DNA of 7,747 nt from a bacterium. GTDB taxonomy: Bacteria > Desulfobacterota > Anaeroferrophillalia > Anaeroferrophillales > Anaeroferrophillaceae. Under the pieces are notes generated by a model. It saw only the letters and a program-made list of their open reading frames with translations. It ran no database searches and was not told the origin of the DNA. The stretch lies in the NCBI GenBank assembly GCA_029940125.1, contig JAOZRP010000096.1, forward strand, positions 1 through 7,747, read 5' to 3'. The translations under genes and the position numbers were made by a program. This document shows, in pieces, positions 4,791 to 7,747 of the stretch (its first letter is position 1; each line of letters starts with the position of its first letter).

Positions 4791-5846
4791 ATGAAGATAG
4801 TCAAGATGCTGCTGCTGGCCGGTTTTTTCATGGTCAGTCTGTTTCCGGTGGGCCGGGTGGCTGCCAAAGCTGATGATCCCATAGATTCAGTGATCAGCAA
4901 GGTTCAGCAGGATGGAAACGGGGAAGTATACATCATTAAAAAGGGGGACACGCTCTGGGACTTGTCCGAGCATTTTTACCTGACTCCCTGGCAATGGCCT
5001 GATTTGTGGCGGAACAACCCCGAAATCATGGATCCGCACTGGATATATCCCGGAAACAAGCTGATTGTTTTTCCCCGGGAAAAGAAAGCCCCGCCAGCAA
5101 AGCCGGTCGACAAACCGAAACCCGTTGTCAAAGTACAGGAACCGGCTCCCCGGATGATTAAAATCCCCCAGAAAAACAATTTTGGTCCGGTGCTTTTTGC
5201 CCTTCATACCGACAATTTTCCACAGGTAACCGGAGGGGTTGGAGAAAATGACTGGCTGGTGGACGGAGACCGGTTCTTTTACCATGGGCAGCCTGAAGAT
5301 TCCAGTGCCGGCGCCCGGGTTAAGGTCCTGCGTTACCTTGACAAGGTTTCTCTGCATGGGAAAAAGTATCGGTTGTACCAGGAAATTGCCATTGCTGAGA
5401 TTGGGCAGGTTGATGCCGACGGCAATCCCTTGGGGAAATTGTTGTGTGTGCAGGTGCCGGTGGGCTCCGGTGATCGGTTGGTGCCTTTTCAGGCTTTTCC
5501 GGAGAAGGTTCAGCCCCAGGCGGGCCCCGATTCCCTCAAGGTCAATGTCCTGGCCATTGAGAAAGAGCGTCAGTTGGCGGATTTTGGTTCCTTTGTGATT
5601 CTGGACCAGGGAAGCAGTGCCGGGATGGAAAACGGCAGTGTGTTTGCCGCGTTTGATCAGGACAATGATTTCTGGCGCAATCCGTCCACCGAGGTATATA
5701 CGGACAAGTATGCTGATGTCATGGTTGTCCGGGTGTTTCCTGACTACTCGGTCGGTATGGTGATAAACCTGGATCTGCCATTCAGTTCCGGCGTTGGCCT
5801 GGCTGGTGAACATCTTGACCGTATACCGGGTTTATTGCCGCAGTGA
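4791..5846 (+). CDS. Secreted LysM-domain protein with uncharacterised C-terminal region
   Basis: 351 residues. MKIVKMLLLAGFFMVSLFPVGRVAA is a Sec-type signal peptide with likely cleavage near residue 25-28. A LysM domain lies at about 46-94 (EVYIIKKGDTLWDLSEHFYL, then W-DLWRNNPEI, ending IYPGNKLIVF); LysM domains bind peptidoglycan or other GlcNAc polymers. Residues 95-122 are a Lys/Pro-rich linker. Residues about 123-351 form a region I do not recognise; it contains a VLRYLDKVSLHGKKYRLYQEIAIAEIG segment and ends without any membrane helix. No catalytic motif of a peptidase or amidase is visible, so binding or structural work in the envelope is more likely. The ATG at 4791 is favoured because GGAG (4781-4784) lies 6 nt upstream; ATG 4788 leaves only 3. 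It follows the CpoB-like gene and precedes the rplU promoter. Confidence 0.82.
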   Translation: MKIVKMLLLAGFFMVSLFPVGRVAAKADDPIDSVISKVQQDGNGEVYIIKKGDTLWDLSEHFYLTPWQWPDLWRNNPEIMDPHWIYPGNKLIVFPREKKAPPAKPVDKPKPVVKVQEPAPRMIKIPQKNNFGPVLFALHTDNFPQVTGGVGENDWLVDGDRFFYHGQPEDSSAGARVKVLRYLDKVSLHGKKYRLYQEIAIAEIGQVDADGNPLGKLLCVQVPVGSGDRLVPFQAFPEKVQPQAGPDSLKVNVLAIEKERQLADFGSFVILDQGSSAGMENGSVFAAFDQDNDFWRNPSTEVYTDKYADVMVVRVFPDYSVGMVINLDLPFSSGVGLAGEHLDRIPGLLPQ

Positions 5847-5862
5847 GGATGGAGAAAACTGC

Positions 5863-5891
5863 TTGACATCCGTTGCGGAATCCCTTATAAA
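5863..5891 (+). promoter_or_regulatory. Strong sigma-70 promoter for rplU-rpmA
   Basis: TTGACA (5863-5868) is a perfect -35, and TATAAA (5886-5891) a five-of-six -10, with exactly 17 bp between. Transcription would start near 5898, giving a leader of about 57 nt before rplU. The leader contains a 5-bp hairpin AGATA/TATCT (5904-5920), which could be an L21-type regulatory structure, but the evidence for that is thin. Confidence 0.87.
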
Positions 5892-5954
5892 CGACACCTC
5901 GCAAGATATGGAAGCTATCTGAAGCGTTGATTCTATCTAAGGAGAGTGATGTTC

Positions 5955-6266
5955 ATGTATGCCGTGGTTAAAACGGGCGGAAAGCAATACCGGGTGACTC
6001 CCGGGGATGTTGTGCAGGTGGAGAAGCTTGACGGGAATGCCGGCGATGCAGTGGAATTTTCCGAAGTTCTGGCCATCGTTGACGAAGGTAAACTAACGGT
6101 GGGCAACCCCCGTATAGAGAATGCCCGGGTTGTCGGTGAAATTGTAACCCAGAAGCGTGATCGGAAAATCCTGGTGTTTAAATCAAAGCGGCGCAAGGGT
6201 TATCGGAAAATGCGGGGTCATCGGCAGTTTGTTACCGAGGTGAAAATCGGGGAAATTTCGATGTAA
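5955..6266 (+). CDS. rplU: 50S ribosomal protein L21
   Basis: 103 residues, the same length as E. coli L21, a large-subunit protein that binds 23S rRNA. The start MYAVVKTGGKQYRVTPGD is the family's conserved N-terminus, and FKSKRRKGYRKMRGHRQ (about 73-89), followed by FVTEVKI, is its C-terminal rRNA-binding signature. The ATG at 5955 is chosen for this conserved start; AAGGAG (5939-5944) lies 10 nt upstream, slightly long. ATG 5949 and GTG 5946 are in frame and would add two or three residues. It is the first gene of the rplU-rpmA unit, driven by the promoter at 5863-5891. The order rplU-rpmA-obgE is widely conserved in bacteria. Confidence 0.97.
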   Translation: MYAVVKTGGKQYRVTPGDVVQVEKLDGNAGDAVEFSEVLAIVDEGKLTVGNPRIENARVVGEIVTQKRDRKILVFKSKRRKGYRKMRGHRQFVTEVKIGEISM

Positions 6267-6339
6267 GTGGTAAAATTTTTTCCGTATTTATTAATTTTTT
6301 TTGAATGTACGGGATTTTTTGAGATAAGGGGAAGTTGAA

Positions 6340-6606
6340 ATGGCTCATAAAAAAGGTGGTGGCAGCACCAGTAATGGACGCGACAGTGTCAGCAAGCGGT
6401 TGGGCGTCAAGCGCTTTGCCGGTCAGGAAGTTCCGGCCGGCTGCATCCTGGTGCGGCAGCGTGGTACCAGGATCCATCCGGGCAACAACGTTGGCCGCGG
6501 CAAGGACGACACTTTGTTTGCCTTGACTGACGGGATAGTCAAGTATGAGCGTTTGGATAAAAAAAGGAAAAAAGTCAGCGTGTATCCCTCGGCGGTTCCA
6601 GCGTAA
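6340..6606 (+). CDS. rpmA: 50S ribosomal protein L27
   Basis: 88 residues beginning MAHKKGGGSTSNGRDSVSKR, the conserved L27 N-terminus whose tail reaches toward the peptidyl transferase centre. The rest matches the family: LGVKRFAGQEVPAGCILVRQRGT, then HPGNNVGRGKDDTLFAL and DGIVKYER. There is no N-terminal prepeptide of the kind cleaved in Firmicutes, which agrees with a Gram-negative host. AGGGGA lies about 7 nt before the ATG. The 73-nt gap from rplU is AT-rich with several T-tracts, longer than I would expect for this pair. The gene ends 32 nt before a strong intrinsic terminator. Confidence 0.97.
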   Translation: MAHKKGGGSTSNGRDSVSKRLGVKRFAGQEVPAGCILVRQRGTRIHPGNNVGRGKDDTLFALTDGIVKYERLDKKRKKVSVYPSAVPA

Positions 6607-6638
6607 AGTTTTGTATCGCTACAGTGGTAGAAGCAAAG

Positions 6639-6667
6639 TGAGCCCTCTTGCGGGGCTCATTTTTTTT
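6639..6667 (+). terminator. Strong intrinsic terminator between rpmA and obgE
   Basis: TGAGCCC (6639-6645) and GGGCTCA (6653-6659) form a perfect 7-bp stem with a 7-nt loop, followed at once by eight T residues (6660-6667). This is a textbook Rho-independent terminator for the rplU-rpmA transcript. The obgE ribosome-binding site GGGAG begins at 6668, directly after the T-run, so obgE must depend on read-through or on a promoter I could not identify. Confidence 0.9.
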
Positions 6668-6680
6668 GGGAGATGACGGG

Positions 6681-7747
6681 ATGAGATTCATCGACGAGGC
6701 GACAATTGAGGTGTTTGCCGGTGACGGCGGCAACGGCTGCGTCAGTTTCCGCCGGGAGAAATTTGTTCCCAGGGGAGGTCCCGACGGCGGCAACGGCGGC
6801 AAGGGTGGAGACGTGCTGCTGGTTGGCGACGCCCAGAAGAATACCCTGCTTGACCTGCTGCACCAGCGCACTTTCCGGGTAAAAAAGGGCGGCAACGGTG
6901 CCGGGAAGCGTAAAAATGGCGCCGCCTCCCCGGATCTGGAGATTGCCGTTCCCCTGGGAACGGAGGCCTGGGAACTGACCGATGACGATGAACGGTTGTT
7001 TCTTGGGGAGATCCTGGAGGACGGGCAGAAGCTGCTGCTGGCCGCCGGCGGTCGGGGCGGAAAAGGCAACGCCCATTTTGTTTCTTCCACCATGCGGGCG
7101 CCTCGCTTTGCCCAGCCGGGTGAGGCCGGGGAGCGGCGTAAACTGCGTCTGATTTTGAAAGTCATTGCCCAGGTTGGCCTGGTGGGGCTGCCCAATGCCG
7201 GGAAATCAACCCTTATTTCGGTGCTTTCCGCCGCCCGGCCCAAGGTTGCCGGCTATCCTTTTACGACGTTGAATCCCAATCTGGGAATTATGGCTGGGGA
7301 CGACTACCGGCGCCTGGTTCTTGCCGACATTCCCGGGCTGATTGAAAACGCCCACCGGGGCAGCGGTCTGGGGATCCGGTTTCTGAAACATGTGGAACGG
7401 ACAAACGTGATTGTTCTGCTTGTTTCGGTCAGGGACCGTGACGATCCCGCCCTGCTGCTCCATGATTATCGGACGGTGATGGGAGAGCTGAAGGCTTACA
7501 ATCCCCGGTTGACGGAACGGGTCAAGCTGGTTCTTCTTTCCCAGACGGATACCTTGCCGGCCCAGCGGGTCGAAGAACTGCTTGCCGCCCTGTCTCCGGA
7601 AATCAGCAAATCGGGAAGGCGGCGGCTGATGGCCGTTTCCTCAACCACGGGGACAGGTATTGAGAAGTTGAAAAGGACCCTGGAAAGGCTGGTTGACGAG
7701 GGAATGCCGTCAGCTGCTGAAAGCGCGGCCGGCAGCATTGACGAAAA
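6681..7747 (+). CDS. obgE: Obg family GTPase (3' end outside window)
   Basis: 355 codons are visible with no stop, and the gene runs off the right edge (E. coli ObgE is 390 residues). Obg is a GTPase of 50S assembly and stress control. The N-terminal glycine-rich Obg fold spans about 1-158 (MRFIDEATIEVFAGDGGNGC, FRREKFVPRGGPDGGNGGKGG, AAGGRGGKGNAHF). The G domain follows: P-loop GLPNAGKS at 169-176, G2 around YPFTTLNPNLG (192-202), G3 DIPG at 216-219 followed by LIENAHRGSGLG, and G5-like SSTTG at 320-324. The expected G4 NKxD is SQTD at 287-290, which departs from consensus. The ATG at 6681 has GGGAG 8 nt upstream. Position after rplU-rpmA is the conserved Obg location, so identity is secure despite the odd G4. 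Confidence 0.96.
   Translation, partial: MRFIDEATIEVFAGDGGNGCVSFRREKFVPRGGPDGGNGGKGGDVLLVGDAQKNTLLDLLHQRTFRVKKGGNGAGKRKNGAASPDLEIAVPLGTEAWELTDDDERLFLGEILEDGQKLLLAAGGRGGKGNAHFVSSTMRAPRFAQPGEAGERRKLRLILKVIAQVGLVGLPNAGKSTLISVLSAARPKVAGYPFTTLNPNLGIMAGDDYRRLVLADIPGLIENAHRGSGLGIRFLKHVERTNVIVLLVSVRDRDDPALLLHDYRTVMGELKAYNPRLTERVKLVLLSQTDTLPAQRVEELLAALSPEISKSGRRRLMAVSSTTGTGIEKLKRTLERLVDEGMPSAAESAAGSIDE

Noticed and set aside
5904..5920. L21 leader autoregulatory RNA
   Set aside because: Only one 5-bp hairpin is visible, and I could not match it to a known ribosomal leader.
6282..6320. Possible attenuator hairpin CCGTA/TACGG followed by six T between rplU and rpmA
   Set aside because: The loop is 21 nt and AT-rich and the stem only 5 bp, so stability would be poor; T-tracts are common throughout this gap.
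1..7747. CRISPR array, insertion sequence or prophage remnants
   Set aside because: No regularly spaced long repeats, transposase motifs or phage genes were found on either strand.

Overview
The window looks like bacterial chromosome from an anaerobic-type Gram-negative, most likely a member of Desulfobacterota (the former Deltaproteobacteria). Three things suggest this. A YedF / cysteine-desulfurase-like / DUF3343 selenium cluster lies beside a selenocysteine tRNA gene. A periplasmic CpoB/YbgF-type lipoprotein and a LysM protein imply an outer membrane and a peptidoglycan layer. The conserved rplU-rpmA-obgE ribosomal block follows. The lineage is an inference from gene content, not a measured placement.

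Left arm (1-1938, minus strand): a tightly packed operon reads leftward as yedF, then a class V aminotransferase of the cysteine desulfurase family (4-nt stop/start overlap), then a DUF3343 protein cut by the window edge (7-nt gap). All three belong to families linked to selenium/sulfur handling: a sulfurtransferase-like carrier, a Cys/selenoCys desulfurase and a small putative Se/S carrier.

Divergent centre (1939-2250): about 310 bp holds a minus-strand promoter, a structured leader for the yedF operon, short 9-bp repeats with an ATTGA-N5-TCAAT palindrome, a nested inverted repeat, and a plus-strand promoter firing into selC. selC (2251-2348) is a clear selenocysteine tRNA: UCA anticodon, 8-bp acceptor stem and long variable arm. 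Selenium mobilisation genes and the tRNA that carries Sec therefore share one control region.

Middle (2396-5846, plus strand): tatA (twin-arginine translocase subunit) starts 47 nt after selC with no evident terminator between. folK (folate pathway) follows almost directly. After a 217-bp gap comes a small TalC-type transaldolase, then a CpoB/YbgF-like lipoprotein with a coiled coil and TPRs, then a secreted LysM protein with an uncharacterised C-terminal region. The last three are spaced like an operon.

Right arm (5863-7747, plus strand): a near-consensus sigma-70 promoter drives rplU (L21) and rpmA (L27). A strong intrinsic terminator follows, and obgE (Obg GTPase, truncated by the window end) begins only 13 nt beyond its U-tract. 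Most of the window is well-known housekeeping content. The least explained parts are the yedF/selC intergenic region with its leader, and the unusual G4 motif in Obg. I saw no CRISPR array, insertion sequence or phage gene.
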